Below, in pieces: positions 28,693-38,303 of a DNA stretch of 64,000 nucleotides (position 1 is the stretch's first letter; every line of letters begins with the position of its first letter). The stretch comes from Fulvimarina manganoxydans (GTDB taxonomy: Bacteria > Pseudomonadota > Alphaproteobacteria > Rhizobiales > Rhizobiaceae). A program made the translations under genes and the position numbers. The notes under the pieces were generated by a model. It saw only the letters and a program-made list of their open reading frames with translations. It made no database searches and was not told the DNA's origin. The stretch lies in the NCBI RefSeq assembly GCF_900176465.1, contig NZ_FWXR01000007.1, positions 1 through 64,000 on the forward strand, in the 5' to 3' direction.

Positions 28693-28968
28693 ATGAACAA
28701 GAACGAGTTGGTTTCGGCGGTCGCTGAGAAGACCGAGCTTTCGAAGCAGCAGGCGAATGCCGCCGTGGATGCCACCTTCGAGGTGATCCAGCAGGCCCTC
28801 GCCGACGGTGGCGACATTCGTCTCGTTGGTTTCGGCACCTTCGCCGTCACGCATCGCGCCGCCTCGAAGGGCCGTAATCCTTCGACGGGCGCCGAGGTCG
28901 ACATTCCGGCCCGCAACGTTCCCAAGTTCACGCCCGGCAAGGGCCTGAAGGACGCCGTCAACAAATAA
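28693..28968 (+). CDS. hupB: DNA-binding protein HU
   Basis: At 91 residues this is a standard HU/IHF-fold protein: MNKNELVSAVAEKTELSKQQ at the N-terminus, then the conserved GDIRLVGFGTFAVTHRAA, GRNPSTGAEVDIPA (the DNA-clasping arm with its intercalating proline) and VPKFTPGKGLKDAVN. It bends and compacts the nucleoid. It follows lon with its own upstream gap of about 115 bp past the lon terminator, so it is probably transcribed separately. Homodimer or heterodimer status cannot be read. Confidence 0.96.
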   Translation: MNKNELVSAVAEKTELSKQQANAAVDATFEVIQQALADGGDIRLVGFGTFAVTHRAASKGRNPSTGAEVDIPARNVPKFTPGKGLKDAVNK

Positions 28969-29268
28969 GGCGTCGCTTCGACCACCGTCATCCGCCGCAA
29001 CAGGTTTCGAGGCTCAGCGTGTCACGCGTCTTCGAGCTTGTCGCGGCGGTGGCCGTGCGAATTGAGTTACGGTTTGAAGAGTTTTCTGGCCTGCCTCAGG
29101 GGGGCGGCCACGTTGTGACTTTAGGCCCGCCTTGAGCGAGCATCCTCATTGGCTGAGGCCGTCGCGCCTGGTGGATTGGCGCAGGTAAGCGAATGCGCCG
29201 ATAGCCACGAGATCATAGAAAGCCGTCCGGCCGGGCATTCGCGCCTGCCGGACATGTGAGCGGCGAAT
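28969..29268. other. Intergenic region between hupB and a leftward DUF3297 gene
   Basis: About 300 bp between convergent genes. I see no tRNA, no coding frame with normal codon use and no clear terminator. Confidence 0.5.
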
Positions 29269-29532
29269 TCAGCCCTTTTCGGCCTGCGCCTCTTGTTCAT
29301 CCTCGAAGTAAGCCTCAACCGGACCTTTGAGCTTGATCGTCAGCGGGTTGCCGTGACGGTCCTTCGACTTGCCGGCCTGGACGCGAATCCACCCTTCAGA
29401 AATGCAATATTCCTCCACATTCGTCTTCGTCTGACCTTTGAAGACGATACCGACGCCACGTGTGAGCGCATCCGCATCATAGTGCGGGCTCGACGGATCA
29501 ATGGACAGCCGGTCGGGGATTTCTGAGGTCAT
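29269..29532 (-). CDS. DUF3297 family protein
   Basis: The 87-residue product starts at an ATG with GGAGAA seven bases upstream. It reads PDRLSIDPSSPHYDADAL, then RGVGIVFKGQTKTNVEEYC, GWIRVQAGKSKDRHGNPLTI, and an acidic Gln/Glu tail. DUF3297 (PF11730) proteins are small, soluble, common in Proteobacteria, and of unknown role. A long leftward frame fuses onto it from 30726, but that extension is antisense to the L,D-transpeptidase gene and lacks a supporting start. Confidence 0.88.
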   Translation of the reverse strand: MTSEIPDRLSIDPSSPHYDADALTRGVGIVFKGQTKTNVEEYCISEGWIRVQAGKSKDRHGNPLTIKLKGPVEAYFEDEQEAQAEKG

Positions 29533-30030
29533 TCGAATTTCTCCATGTTTTCGGTGCATGTCCCGATCGGACGGACGAGCGTGTCCATCGGGCCCGCGAG
29601 GGCAAACGAATGCTTGTTGCTCCTCGCCTTCGGCCGAAGGTGTGATCGGATGTTTAATGGGCTCGATATCGCCTGAAGCCGGGTTGCGGCAAGATGGGTT
29701 GGTAGACCGTATCCTGTTTCGCACTTCGACTTGTCCCGATTGCCGCCGCGATTCTGAGTCCCTGATACGAAATCCGTCTGATCGCTTCGCGATACGATTC
29801 TTAAAGCCGCGCAAGCGCCGCGCGGGCTTTGATACAGAGCCCGACCAAAGCAGTTGGACACGGTATGACGCCGCTAGAATGCCCCCCAGCTTCTGGCGAA
29901 GCTTGTGTGAGGACGGGGACACAAGGTTGCTCACGGCCTTTTTCATGTCGGGTTCATGGAGGAGAGAGTATGGCGAATGAAGGCTGAATAAGTGGGCCGT
30001 CGCCAACGGTTCGCTCCGGGCTGATGGGAT
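29533..30030. other. Intergenic region between divergent DUF3297 and L,D-transpeptidase genes
   Basis: Nearly 500 bp without a convincing gene. Frames present on both strands have poor composition and no family features. It must contain both promoters. Confidence 0.5.
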
Positions 30031-31578
30031 ATGAGCGCGATGACATTGAAGAGGACGACCGGAATGAGAACGAGATGGCGCGCAACCTGTCTCACACTTC
30101 TCGTCGCCGGATCGATCCCCTTTGATTCCAGCCCATCTCTGGCGCAGGGTTTCGATGGATATGGCGTTCCGCCGAGCGCGGTCGAAAGCTTCGTCGATCA
30201 ATATGGCCGAGAAGTTTATCTCGACGCCTATGGCCGCATCGTCGCCGTGGTTCAGCGCGGGCAGGGCGGTCGCGGCGATTTCAGCGACAATCCGAATGGA
30301 CCGCGCATCTTCGATGGTCCGCCGCCGCCAGGCGTGACGTTGGAAGGGCCCGTGAATCGGGTGCCGCCAGGCGTCTTCGAGGACGCCCCGCGCGACGACT
30401 TCGACGGCCAAGCGAATGCAGGCCGGCCGCAAACCATCGATCCTTACGATCGAGAAGACCCTTACCAGAGCCCCGGTGGCTCCGAGACGATCGAGGCTTT
30501 GCCCCTGCCGGATACGCCGGGCGGTGAAGATCGCCAGACAGCGGAGTTGCCTCGCTCGGAGGAGCCTGGTCTTGAACAGGCGCCCGGCGGGGGCCTCGAT
30601 CTGCCGGAGCCTGGCGCCTCCATCATCGAGGTGCCGGGAGAAAGCGCTGGTATGCCGAATGGTGGGCCGGCCGAGGGGCAGACCATCATCGAGTCCGATC
30701 CAGCGCCTCAAGTGGCGACCCCGCATGGCGCCAATCAGAAGGCGGAGGTCGCCGCACTGCAGGTTCTACTCGACAGGGCGGGAATGAGCCCCGGCGTGAT
30801 CGACGGGCAGATGGGGTCGAACGTCAATAAGGCCGTCGCCGCCTATGAAGAGAAATTCGGACGCAAGCTGCCGACAGGCGACAGCCGGGCGCTTGCCGAC
30901 GAATTGAACGCGACCGGAGGGCCTCCCGTCATCAATTACGAGCTGACGGCCGAGGACGTGGCAGGCCCCTATGTGGCGTCGATCCCATCGGACTATGCGG
31001 AAAAGGCGCAATTGCCCGCCATGAGCTTCGAGCGGCCGAGCGAGAAGCTCGCCGAACGCTTCCACATGGACGAGGCCTATCTGAAGGCGATCAATCCCGG
31101 TGCGGACTTCTCCCGCGCCGGAACGCGAATCAAGGTCATGAATGTGGGGCCCAACGTGAAGGCGGATGTGGTGCGCATCATCGCCGACAAGGGCCGCGAG
31201 CAGGTGCGGGCCTATGATGCCCAAGGACAGTTGGTCGCGGCCTATCCGTCCACCATCGGCTCCTCCTCGACGCCTTCGCCCTCCGGCACGGTCCAGGTGA
31301 ACCGCATCGCGTTCGATCCGAACTACACCTACAATCCGAAGATCAACTTCAAACAGGGCGCAAACGACAAGGTTCTGACGATCCCACCGGGTCCGAACGG
31401 CCCGGTTGGTACGATCTGGATCGCCCTGTCGAAACCGACCTACGGTATTCATGGGACGCCCGAGCCTTCAAAGATCGGCAAGACGAACAGTCATGGCTGC
31501 ATCCGTCTGACCAATTGGGACGCCTTTGAACTCGCCAAGATGGTCAAGCCGGGTGTGACGGTCGAATTCGTCGATTAG
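30031..31578 (+). CDS. L,D-transpeptidase (YkuD) with peptidoglycan-binding domain
   Basis: L,D-transpeptidases make 3-3 peptidoglycan crosslinks or attach outer-membrane proteins to the wall. The product is up to 515 residues. A signal peptide ends near SPSLAQG. A Pro/Gly/Asp-rich linker (about residues 75-230) precedes a peptidoglycan-binding helical repeat (KAEVAALQVLLDRAGMSPGV, then IDGQMG). The YkuD domain carries the catalytic motif with Cys490 in SHGCIRLTNWDAF and the His in YGIHGTPEP. The start could be the ATG at 30031 or the one at 30064; the signal peptide is kept either way. It is probably anchored in the periplasm by the wall-binding repeat. Confidence 0.88.
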   Translation: MSAMTLKRTTGMRTRWRATCLTLLVAGSIPFDSSPSLAQGFDGYGVPPSAVESFVDQYGREVYLDAYGRIVAVVQRGQGGRGDFSDNPNGPRIFDGPPPPGVTLEGPVNRVPPGVFEDAPRDDFDGQANAGRPQTIDPYDREDPYQSPGGSETIEALPLPDTPGGEDRQTAELPRSEEPGLEQAPGGGLDLPEPGASIIEVPGESAGMPNGGPAEGQTIIESDPAPQVATPHGANQKAEVAALQVLLDRAGMSPGVIDGQMGSNVNKAVAAYEEKFGRKLPTGDSRALADELNATGGPPVINYELTAEDVAGPYVASIPSDYAEKAQLPAMSFERPSEKLAERFHMDEAYLKAINPGADFSRAGTRIKVMNVGPNVKADVVRIIADKGREQVRAYDAQGQLVAAYPSTIGSSSTPSPSGTVQVNRIAFDPNYTYNPKINFKQGANDKVLTIPPGPNGPVGTIWIALSKPTYGIHGTPEPSKIGKTNSHGCIRLTNWDAFELAKMVKPGVTVEFVD

Positions 31579-31765
31579 ATCGGCTCGTGCCCAAACAGCC
31601 TGTGTCGTCCGCGGACGCTATGGCGCTGCCGCATAAAGTCTATGACGGGGGCGTGACAAACGCCCCTGCCTGGTGTATGCGACCCCTCGATTTCCTCAGA
31701 ACAACAGCGCCGTTTGGTCGGCCATGTCGGGGTTGCCCCGGGATGCAACGAATTGAGGCTATGCC

Positions 31766-32224
31766 ATGAATATCATCGCCGAGCTCGAGGCCGCAGAGGT
31801 CGAGCGCATCAGTGCACAGCGCACCATTCCGGAATTTTCCCCGGGTGACACGGTTCGCGTGAATGTCCGCGTCACGGAAGGCACGCGTACCCGCGTCCAG
31901 GCTTTCGAGGGCGTCTGCATCGCGCGCTCCGGCAAGGGCCTGCAGGAGAACTTCACGGTTCGCAAGATTTCCTACGGTGAAGGCGTCGAGCGCGTTTTCC
32001 CGGCCTTCTCCCCGCTGGTGGAATCGGTCGATGTGGTCCGCCGTGGTAAGGTCCGCCGCGCCAAGCTCTATTACCTGCGCGATCGCCGCGGCAAGTCGGC
32101 CCGTATCGTCGAGGCCACCAATGCCCGCGCGCGCAAGCTGAACGACGAGGCCCGTCAGGTCGCCGCCGAGGCGCGCGACAAGGCGAAGGCCGAGAAGGAA
32201 GCGGCGAAGACCGCCGCCGAGTAA
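31766..32224 (+). CDS. rplS: 50S ribosomal protein L19
   Basis: Residues 1-115 are L19: [53 protein letters not shown] and [21 protein letters not shown]. The protein is 152 residues against about 115 in E. coli, with an Ala/Lys/Glu helical tail (about 120-152) typical of alphaproteobacteria. L19 sits at the 30S-50S interface. The usual partners rpsP, rimM and trmD are not upstream. Confidence 0.97.
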   Translation: MNIIAELEAAEVERISAQRTIPEFSPGDTVRVNVRVTEGTRTRVQAFEGVCIARSGKGLQENFTVRKISYGEGVERVFPAFSPLVESVDVVRRGKVRRAKLYYLRDRRGKSARIVEATNARARKLNDEARQVAAEARDKAKAEKEAAKTAAE

Positions 32225-32264
32225 TCGTTGCTCGCCCGACAGGGCTCAAGTTTGAAGAGATGAC

Positions 32265-32292
32265 AAAAGGCGGTCCAAGAGGCCGCCTTTTT
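32265..32292 (+). terminator. Bidirectional terminator between rplS and the leftward DUF2061 gene
   Basis: AAAAGGCGG pairs with CCGCCTTTT around TCCAAGAGG, with five T on the right and four A on the left, so it can serve both convergent genes. Confidence 0.85.
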
Positions 32293-32325
32293 GCGTTTGC
32301 GGTAGGGGACTGAAGGGCTCAATGC

Positions 32326-32538
32326 TCACTGGCGGCTATGGGCCCGGCCCCAGGAAATCGACGCCCAGACGCGCTCATGGGCGAGGTAGCAGACGAAACC
32401 CACAGCTGCGGAAGCGAGCGCCAATGTCCCGCCTGCCGTCACCGAGCCGGTAAAGGCAAAGCCGAGGGCGGTCATCGTCGCAAGGCCGGAAAGCTGCCAG
32501 GATGCGGCTTTAGCGAGGCTGCGCCGGCGGGAGTCCAT
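32326..32538 (-). CDS. DUF2061 small membrane protein
   Basis: About 70 residues: SRRRSLAKAASWQLSGLATM, two hydrophobic helices (about residues 17-35 and 38-55), then the signature YLAHERVWASISWG. This matches DUF2061 (PF09834), small inner-membrane proteins of unknown function often found near sulfate-assimilation genes, which are absent here. The start is either this ATG (AAGGTG upstream) or one six codons earlier at 32556. Confidence 0.85.
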   Translation of the reverse strand: MDSRRRSLAKAASWQLSGLATMTALGFAFTGSVTAGGTLALASAAVGFVCYLAHERVWASISWGRAHSRQ

Positions 32539-32699
32539 GGATTGCACCTTTTTCATCGGGAGTGTGGGAAGCGTCTTCGACGCGGTTTCATTTCACAGCC
32601 TTGTGATAACACCTCCGATCCAGCCTGTTGATTTCCATAATTTTCTCGATTTTCAGCTCGTTTGTTGATTAAATTCACGGACTAGGATTTAAATCAGCA

Positions 32700-33548
32700 A
32701 TGGACAAACGGGATCGATCGAGGCTGTTTCGCGAGCGCCTGTCCGGCGCCATGAGGGAGCGTCGCCTTTCGATCAGCGCTCTCGCGCGGGCCATCCGAGC
32801 CGATCGCTCGACCGTCTCTTTGATCCTGTCGACCGATGACGGGCGTCTTCCCAATGCCCAGGTCGCGGCCGAATGCGCCACGGCGCTCGGCGTCAGCAGC
32901 GATTGGCTGCTAGGCTTGAGCGACAGGCGGCAAAGCGGAGCCGACATTCTGGAAGCGGCGCTGCGGATGGAGAGCGCGGCCCGTGCGCCCTCGGACGATG
33001 CCATTTTCCGATGGCACGAAGAGGCGCGGGGAACGAAGATCCGCCATGTGCCAGCGACCTTGCCCGACATGCTGAAGACCGAGGCGGTCTTGCGATTCGA
33101 ATATGGCGATTTCGTCGGCCGCACCTCGGATCAGGCGGTCGCGGATATGCGTGAGCGCCTGGCTTACCTGCGCGCGCCCGACACCGATTACGAGATCGCC
33201 ATGCCGATCGACGCGCTGGAGGGTTTTGCGGGCGGGGAAACCTATTGGCACGGCCTCGAGCCCGCTCTGCGCCGCGAACAGCTGGAACGGCTCATCCGCT
33301 TGACCGATGAACTTTATCCCTCGCTTCGCCTCTATCTCTTCGACCGGAAGAAGGTCTTTTCGGCGCCGATCAGCGTTTTCGGCACGCTTCAGGCAACGAT
33401 TTATGTGGGCCGGATGTATCTGGTCTTCCGCGACCGGCGACAGATCCTGGAACTCTCCCGGCATTTCGACGGTCTCGTCCGCGATGCCGCCTTTGAAGCC
33501 CGGCATACGCCGAAATTCGTGGAAGGACTGATCGAGGGGATGGGCTGA
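32700..33548 (+). CDS. XRE-family transcriptional regulator with large C-terminal domain
   Basis: The 282-residue protein has an N-terminal helix-turn-helix (about residues 6-62: LSGAMRERRLSISALARAI, DRSTVSLILS, LGVSSDWLLGLSD). A 200-residue domain follows with no motif I can name, rich in aromatic and charged residues and containing an FRDRRQILELSRHFDGLV segment. Such regulators in Rhizobiales often act alone. It lies divergent from the DUF2061 gene, with 161 bp between. The target genes and any ligand are unknown. Confidence 0.85.
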   Translation: MDKRDRSRLFRERLSGAMRERRLSISALARAIRADRSTVSLILSTDDGRLPNAQVAAECATALGVSSDWLLGLSDRRQSGADILEAALRMESAARAPSDDAIFRWHEEARGTKIRHVPATLPDMLKTEAVLRFEYGDFVGRTSDQAVADMRERLAYLRAPDTDYEIAMPIDALEGFAGGETYWHGLEPALRREQLERLIRLTDELYPSLRLYLFDRKKVFSAPISVFGTLQATIYVGRMYLVFRDRRQILELSRHFDGLVRDAAFEARHTPKFVEGLIEGMG

Positions 33549-33920
33549 CAGTCGTCACAGGGAGTGCAAAACCCGGCATGACCGCCGAATTCTCAAGGTA
33601 TGGAACCGTTCGAGGGTGATTGTGCCGGCGCGGCCCTGTTGCTATTTTCCGTCCATGATCATGATCGCAGACCTGAAGATGCGCCGACGGCTGCCGACAA
33701 GCGAGGGCTTTGCCAAGCTGTCGGACCGCGCGCGTTTGCCGGGCCGCTTCTTTTATCGCCTCCAGTCGGCGCATGACTGACAAAAGAGTGCGACGATAGG
33801 CGGACGATTGACGGCGCGCATGCGCTCGAGCGATCCGATCCGATTTTCTCCTTTTTTGATAGGCTGCGCGAGGTCGCCGATCCGGCTCGACAGCGCAGCG
33901 ATGTGAAAGAACCGACCCTT
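33549..33920. other. Intergenic region upstream of leuC
   Basis: About 370 bp. It holds one possible 41-codon gene (33655-33780, listed separately). No leader-peptide attenuator with leucine codons before a terminator was recognised upstream of leuC. Confidence 0.45.
33655..33780 (+). CDS. Possible 41-residue basic microprotein
   Basis: An ATG frame encodes [20 protein letters not shown], then [21 protein letters not shown]. It is strongly basic, helix-prone and ends cleanly. Codon use (high third-position GC) matches neighbours. No good ribosome site is visible before either ATG, so this is only a candidate. Confidence 0.3.
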   Translation: MIMIADLKMRRRLPTSEGFAKLSDRARLPGRFFYRLQSAHD

Positions 33921-35336
33921 ATGAGCCAGACCAAACCGCGCACGCTGTATGACAAGATCTGGGACGAGCATCTGGTCGAGACCGACGAGAATGGCTCCTC
34001 TCTCCTCTACATCGATCGTCATCTCGTCCATGAGGTGACGAGCCCTCAGGCCTTCGAGGGGCTGCGTATGACGGGCCGCAAGGTGCGTCATCCGACACGC
34101 ACCCTCGCCGTCGTCGATCACAACGTGCCGACCGATGCGGCGCGCGTCCACGAAATCAAGAATGAGGAAAGCCGTATCCAGGTCGAGGCGCTTGCCCGGA
34201 ACGCCGCCGAATTCGGCATCGAATATTTCGATGCGGCCGATCGGCGCCAGGGCATCGTTCATATCATCGGCCCCGAGCAGGGCTTCACCCTTCCGGGCAT
34301 GACCATCGTCTGTGGCGACAGCCACACCTCGACACATGGCGCCTTCGGGGCGCTCGCCCATGGCATCGGCACGTCGGAGGTCGAGCATGTCCTCGCCACC
34401 CAGACGCTTGTCCAGTCCAAGGGCAAGAATATGCTGGTCGAGGTGAATGGCACGATCCCCGAAGGCGTGACGGCGAAGGACATCATTCTGTCGATCATCG
34501 GCGAGATCGGGACGGCCGGCGGCACGGGTTACGTCATCGAATATGCGGGCGAGGCGATCCGGGCGCTGTCCATGGAAGGTCGCATGACCGTCTGCAACAT
34601 GTCGATCGAAGGCGGCGCCCGCGCCGGCCTGATCGCGCCGGACGAGACCACCTTCGCCTATATCAAGGACAAGCCGCGCGCGCCCAAGGGCGAGGCGTTC
34701 GAGATGGCGGTCGATTATTGGCGCTCTCTCGTCTCGGACGAGGGCGCCCATTACGACAAGATCGTGCGGCTCGACGCGGCCAATCTGCCGCCGATCGTTA
34801 CGTGGGGCTCCTCGCCGGAGGATGTCGTCTCGGTCGAGGGCGTGGTGCCGGACCCGGCCGAGATCGCCGACGAGAACAAGCGCAAGTCCAAGCAGCGGGC
34901 GCTTGACTATATGGGGCTGACCCCCGGCACCAAGATGACCGACATCACCATCGATCGTGTCTTCCTTGGCTCCTGCACCAATGGCCGCATCGAAGACCTT
35001 CGGGCGGCGGCCAAGATCGTGGAAGGCCGAAAGGTCGCCGAGGGTGTGTCCGCCATGGTCGTTCCCGGGTCCGGCCTCGTCAAGGCGCAAGCCGAGGCCG
35101 AAGGTCTCGACAAGGTGTTCAAGGATGCCGGTTTCGACTGGCGCGAGGCGGGTTGCTCCATGTGCCTTGGCATGAACGAGGACCGCTTGAAGCCTTATGA
35201 GCGCTGCGCCTCGACCTCGAACCGCAATTTCGAGGGCCGGCAGGGCTTTAAGGGTCGCACGCACCTCGTCTCCCCGGCCATGGCGGCCGCTGCGGCCATT
35301 GCGGGACGATTCGTCGACATTCGCTCCTGGCGCTAA
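33921..35336 (+). CDS. leuC: 3-isopropylmalate dehydratase large subunit
   Basis: LeuC with LeuD isomerises 2-isopropylmalate to 3-isopropylmalate in leucine synthesis through a [4Fe-4S] cluster. The 471-residue protein, starting at [17 protein letters not shown], carries the aconitase-family signature and the three cluster cysteines: one in [12 protein letters not shown] and two in [31 protein letters not shown] is also conserved. The ATG at 33921 is used rather than the upstream GTG, on family length. leuD and leuB are not adjacent in this window. Confidence 0.97.
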   Translation: MSQTKPRTLYDKIWDEHLVETDENGSSLLYIDRHLVHEVTSPQAFEGLRMTGRKVRHPTRTLAVVDHNVPTDAARVHEIKNEESRIQVEALARNAAEFGIEYFDAADRRQGIVHIIGPEQGFTLPGMTIVCGDSHTSTHGAFGALAHGIGTSEVEHVLATQTLVQSKGKNMLVEVNGTIPEGVTAKDIILSIIGEIGTAGGTGYVIEYAGEAIRALSMEGRMTVCNMSIEGGARAGLIAPDETTFAYIKDKPRAPKGEAFEMAVDYWRSLVSDEGAHYDKIVRLDAANLPPIVTWGSSPEDVVSVEGVVPDPAEIADENKRKSKQRALDYMGLTPGTKMTDITIDRVFLGSCTNGRIEDLRAAAKIVEGRKVAEGVSAMVVPGSGLVKAQAEAEGLDKVFKDAGFDWREAGCSMCLGMNEDRLKPYERCASTSNRNFEGRQGFKGRTHLVSPAMAAAAAIAGRFVDIRSWR

Positions 35337-35383
35337 CGCCGAGCGGCAAGGGCATCATGCCCCCCGAACCGATATGATCATCG

Positions 35384-35420
35384 AAGCGCTGGCGGGAGGC
35401 TCATTCCGCCGGCGCTTTTT
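35384..35420 (+). terminator. Intrinsic terminator of leuC
   Basis: AAGCGC-T-GGCGG pairs with CCGCC-G-GCGCTT, with a run of five T. Confidence 0.82.
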
Positions 35421-35527
35421 GCTTTCTCAAGCTTTATACGGACGTGTTGCACCTCTTCTCCTGCACCATCATCCGGCGAGGCAGGAGGTTCGTGCGGGTT
35501 GCCGATCCCGATCGATCGAAATTCGCT

Positions 35528-36691
35528 TTATTGCGCTGCTATCGCCCATTTCCTTCCGTCGCCAAAGCCTGCGGACTGGTTGCCATCGCTGAAGACGCGG
35601 TTACGGCCAGCATCTTTAGCCGCGTAGAGAAAACTGTCGGCGCGGCGATAGGCGTTTGGAAGGCGCTCATCGGGCAGGATTCGCGTCGCGCCGATGCTGA
35701 TGGTGACCTCGACGCCGTTCAGGGGATGCGGCCAGCGGGTCCGCATAAGGGCATCGCGCAGTCTCTCTCCAAGGATTTCCGGTTCGAGGAGGCTTGGCAT
35801 GAAAACCGCGAACTCCTCGCCGCCAAGCCTGGCGCCGAAACCGTCTTTGCCTGCCATTCCCGTGATCAGTGTGCCGATGCCAGCGATGATGCAGTCTCCG
35901 GCGTCATGGCCATAACGATCGTTGATGCGCTTGAAATGGTCGAGATCGGCGATGAGCAGGACGCCCACCTCATGGCGTCTTTGATCCATGCGGTTCGTGA
36001 AGCCGCGTCGGTTGAGAAGCCCCGAGAGACTATCGGTCTCTGACTCCGAGCGCAGGGTTTCGAGAACGTCGAGCCCGATGGCCAAGATGAAAATGAACGC
36101 AAAGACCAGCCCGAAGATCGCTCCCATCAGTTGAAGCGCGAAGGCCCAGGGGGAATCCCGCCATGCGGTCACCGTCATATGGGCGTCTGCCGAAAGGACG
36201 ATATTGGTCATCTGAGCGACGAGATTAAGGGCAAAGAGGACCGTCGCCGCGAAGAGAAGCTTGTCAATCCGGTGCACCATCCGCTTGGAAAGCGCGAAGG
36301 CCGCGATCCCCGTAAAAGCGGCACAAATGGCGGTTGTGCCCGCCGCCTCCAGCCGCAAACTGTCGAAATATCCAATGGCGACGGCGGCAAGGGCGGTCCC
36401 GAGAAGAGTGAAGATCGTCAAGGTGCGGATCGGCGAATGCACCCCGGAGCGAAGCGCCAGGACGTGGGCGAAGGCGGCAACGCCAGAAAGGAAGAAGAAA
36501 TCTTCGATCGCGACCTTTATCCAGCCGCCTGTTGTCGGCACTGGAAAGATCGCAAGGGTGAAGCCGACTGCCGATAGAAAATAGGCCGCCCCAAGGCTTC
36601 GCCCAAACGGAAGCTTCAGGAAATAGAACATTGTGCCGAGGCATGCCAGCAGCAGGGGGACGCACCATTCCAACAGATCGCTGTGGGTCAT
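35528..36691 (-). CDS. Membrane-bound diguanylate cyclase (GGDEF)
   Basis: The 387-residue protein has seven or so hydrophobic helices in residues 8-215, a short linker, and a GGDEF domain from about 220 to 365. The active-site loop is ARLGGEEFAVF (GGEEF, the active form), with the metal-site DLDHFKRINDRYGHDAGD and SIGATRILPDERLPNAYRRAD. It should make cyclic di-GMP from two GTP. No RxxD inhibitory site is evident before the GGEEF. The sensory input is presumably read by the membrane part. It is transcribed alone. Confidence 0.93.
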   Translation of the reverse strand: MTHSDLLEWCVPLLLACLGTMFYFLKLPFGRSLGAAYFLSAVGFTLAIFPVPTTGGWIKVAIEDFFFLSGVAAFAHVLALRSGVHSPIRTLTIFTLLGTALAAVAIGYFDSLRLEAAGTTAICAAFTGIAAFALSKRMVHRIDKLLFAATVLFALNLVAQMTNIVLSADAHMTVTAWRDSPWAFALQLMGAIFGLVFAFIFILAIGLDVLETLRSESETDSLSGLLNRRGFTNRMDQRRHEVGVLLIADLDHFKRINDRYGHDAGDCIIAGIGTLITGMAGKDGFGARLGGEEFAVFMPSLLEPEILGERLRDALMRTRWPHPLNGVEVTISIGATRILPDERLPNAYRRADSFLYAAKDAGRNRVFSDGNQSAGFGDGRKWAIAAQ

Positions 36692-37128
36692 GGATCGAAT
36701 AGAGGCTCCCCGAGAGAATGCGGCTGACTCGGCATATGCACAAGACGGAAATGCCCAACAATGCCGGGAGAGCGCGCCTCATTCATGCGACTCGTTCTCG
36801 ACCGAAACGATTGCTACTAAATACAGCTTATTTGGTGAAATATCGAGTGGTTCGAGGTCCAAAAAGAAATCTGAAGTTGCATGCACCTAAGAATCTCACT
36901 GATCGACGCGCCGTCTCTATGCCCGGTGGTTGAGTGTTGTTGCTCACCTTGCGTGATCAGACGGGCTGCCTCAGAGGACACAAGCGCGCCATTGCTCTCA
37001 AAGTGTCTGCCCGGTAGGAGGCGGCGTAACGTCCTGAGTTTCGTTTGACGCGGCGCGCCCTCCTCTCCCGATCCGATAAGGCCTCACGTGGAAGTCGAAC
37101 CGAACGCGCGTGAAGAACAGCAGCAGGG
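36692..37128. other. Intergenic region between divergent cyclase and acetyltransferase genes
   Basis: About 440 bp, locally richer in A and T (36810-36890) than its surroundings, fitting promoters for both genes. No gene or RNA recognised. Confidence 0.5.
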
Positions 37129-37680
37129 ATGCTTGACGCGGCGCTCCTGAGCGCCGATCAACGAGGCATGGAAACGGCCGCACCCAACCAGGCACCCGAT
37201 ATCGAGATCCGCCGGCTTAGATTGTCCGACGCTCGAGAGCTCGCGCCGCTCATTTCGGCCTATAACCAATCGCTCTTTCGTGGACCGCCTGGCGCCCCCG
37301 ACACCTATTATGCCGAGCAGCTTTTGCAGGATCGCACGGCTGAGGTCCTCGGAGCGCGGCTGAACGGCGACCTCGTCGGCTTCATCCTCTTCTACGACAT
37401 CCCGGATCTGTGGACGGGCATGCGCTGTGGGCTCGCCGATCACATCTATGTCGATCACCGCCATCGCCGCAAAGGCATCGCCAAGGCAATGATCGATCTT
37501 CTCGCCGAAGAATCGGACGGACGCGGCTGGTCGAAGCTAGTGCTTCATGCGCCGCGCAATCCGGGGACGGGCCGGCAGCTCTATGAGAAGGTCGCGGATG
37601 CGGCCGACTGGCGCAGCTATGTGATTCGCTTTGTCCATCGCGAACCGGACAATCGCGAGCGAGGAGTTGACACGCTTTGA
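37129..37680 (+). CDS. GNAT-family N-acetyltransferase
   Basis: The product of up to 183 residues has a GNAT fold: IEIRRLRLSDARELAPLISA near the N-terminus and the acetyl-CoA site DHIYVDHRHRRKGIAKAMID (Q/RxxGxG/A form: RRKGIAKA). KLVLHAPRNPGTGRQLYEKV covers the last strand-helix pair. The ATG at 37129 (CAGCAGGG upstream) or the one at 37168 could be used; the fold starts after both. The substrate is unknown. It is separated from sdhC by 219 bp. Confidence 0.87.
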   Translation: MLDAALLSADQRGMETAAPNQAPDIEIRRLRLSDARELAPLISAYNQSLFRGPPGAPDTYYAEQLLQDRTAEVLGARLNGDLVGFILFYDIPDLWTGMRCGLADHIYVDHRHRRKGIAKAMIDLLAEESDGRGWSKLVLHAPRNPGTGRQLYEKVADAADWRSYVIRFVHREPDNRERGVDTL

Positions 37681-37899
37681 CGCACTGCAGCGAAATTCCG
37701 TGCGGTCGGTTGCCGCGTCGAATCGATTGAAGGGTGCAAATCGGTTCATGCGCGCGAGATCAGCTCAGTGAGAGGCTTGCATTCGCAGGCGCGATCTCTC
37801 TTTTAGAACCGACATAAACTGACGAGAACGTGAAGCGCCGATCGGAAGGGTGATTTTCGACGGCCTTCAACATCCGACCCGAGGACTGGAAGGCATCGC

Positions 37900-38292
37900 A
37901 TGTCCGACGTGAAATCCAACCGACCTCTGTCCCCGCATCTGACGATCTATCGGTTTCGTCCGACCATGGCGATGTCGATCATGCATCGCATCACCGGCGG
38001 TGCCCTGTATTTCGGCACGCTTCTGGTCGTGTGGTGGCTGGTCGCGGCTGCAAGCGGGCCAGAGGCGTTCGAGACGGCCGCTTGGTTCTTCGATTCCATC
38101 ATCGGCAAGCTGATCCTCTTCGGCTATAGCTGGGCGCTGCTCCATCATGCGCTTGGCGGCCTTCGCCATTTCGTCTGGGACACCGGCCATGGCCTGTCCA
38201 AGGAAACCTCGACCAAGCTCGCTCAGGCGACGCTGGCGGGTTCCCTCGGGCTGACCGTCGTCATGTGGCTCGGCATCGTCCTCTTCGCATAA
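37900..38292 (+). CDS. sdhC: Succinate dehydrogenase cytochrome b556 subunit
   Basis: SdhC (130 residues) anchors complex II and binds haem b and ubiquinone. It shows the signature RPLSPHLTIYRFRPTMAMSI with the following HRITG, three membrane helices (about residues 30-52, 65-88 and 107-128) and the haem-ligand histidine region HHALGGLRHFVWDTGHG. It is the first gene of sdhC-sdhD-sdhA. Confidence 0.95.
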   Translation: MSDVKSNRPLSPHLTIYRFRPTMAMSIMHRITGGALYFGTLLVVWWLVAAASGPEAFETAAWFFDSIIGKLILFGYSWALLHHALGGLRHFVWDTGHGLSKETSTKLAQATLAGSLGLTVVMWLGIVLFA

Positions 38293-38303
38293 GGGAGCTT
38301 TCC

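Noticed and set aside
29533-30726. Long N-terminal extension of the DUF3297 gene to 485 codons
   Set aside because: It is antisense to the L,D-transpeptidase coding sequence, and a good ribosome site marks the short start at 29532.
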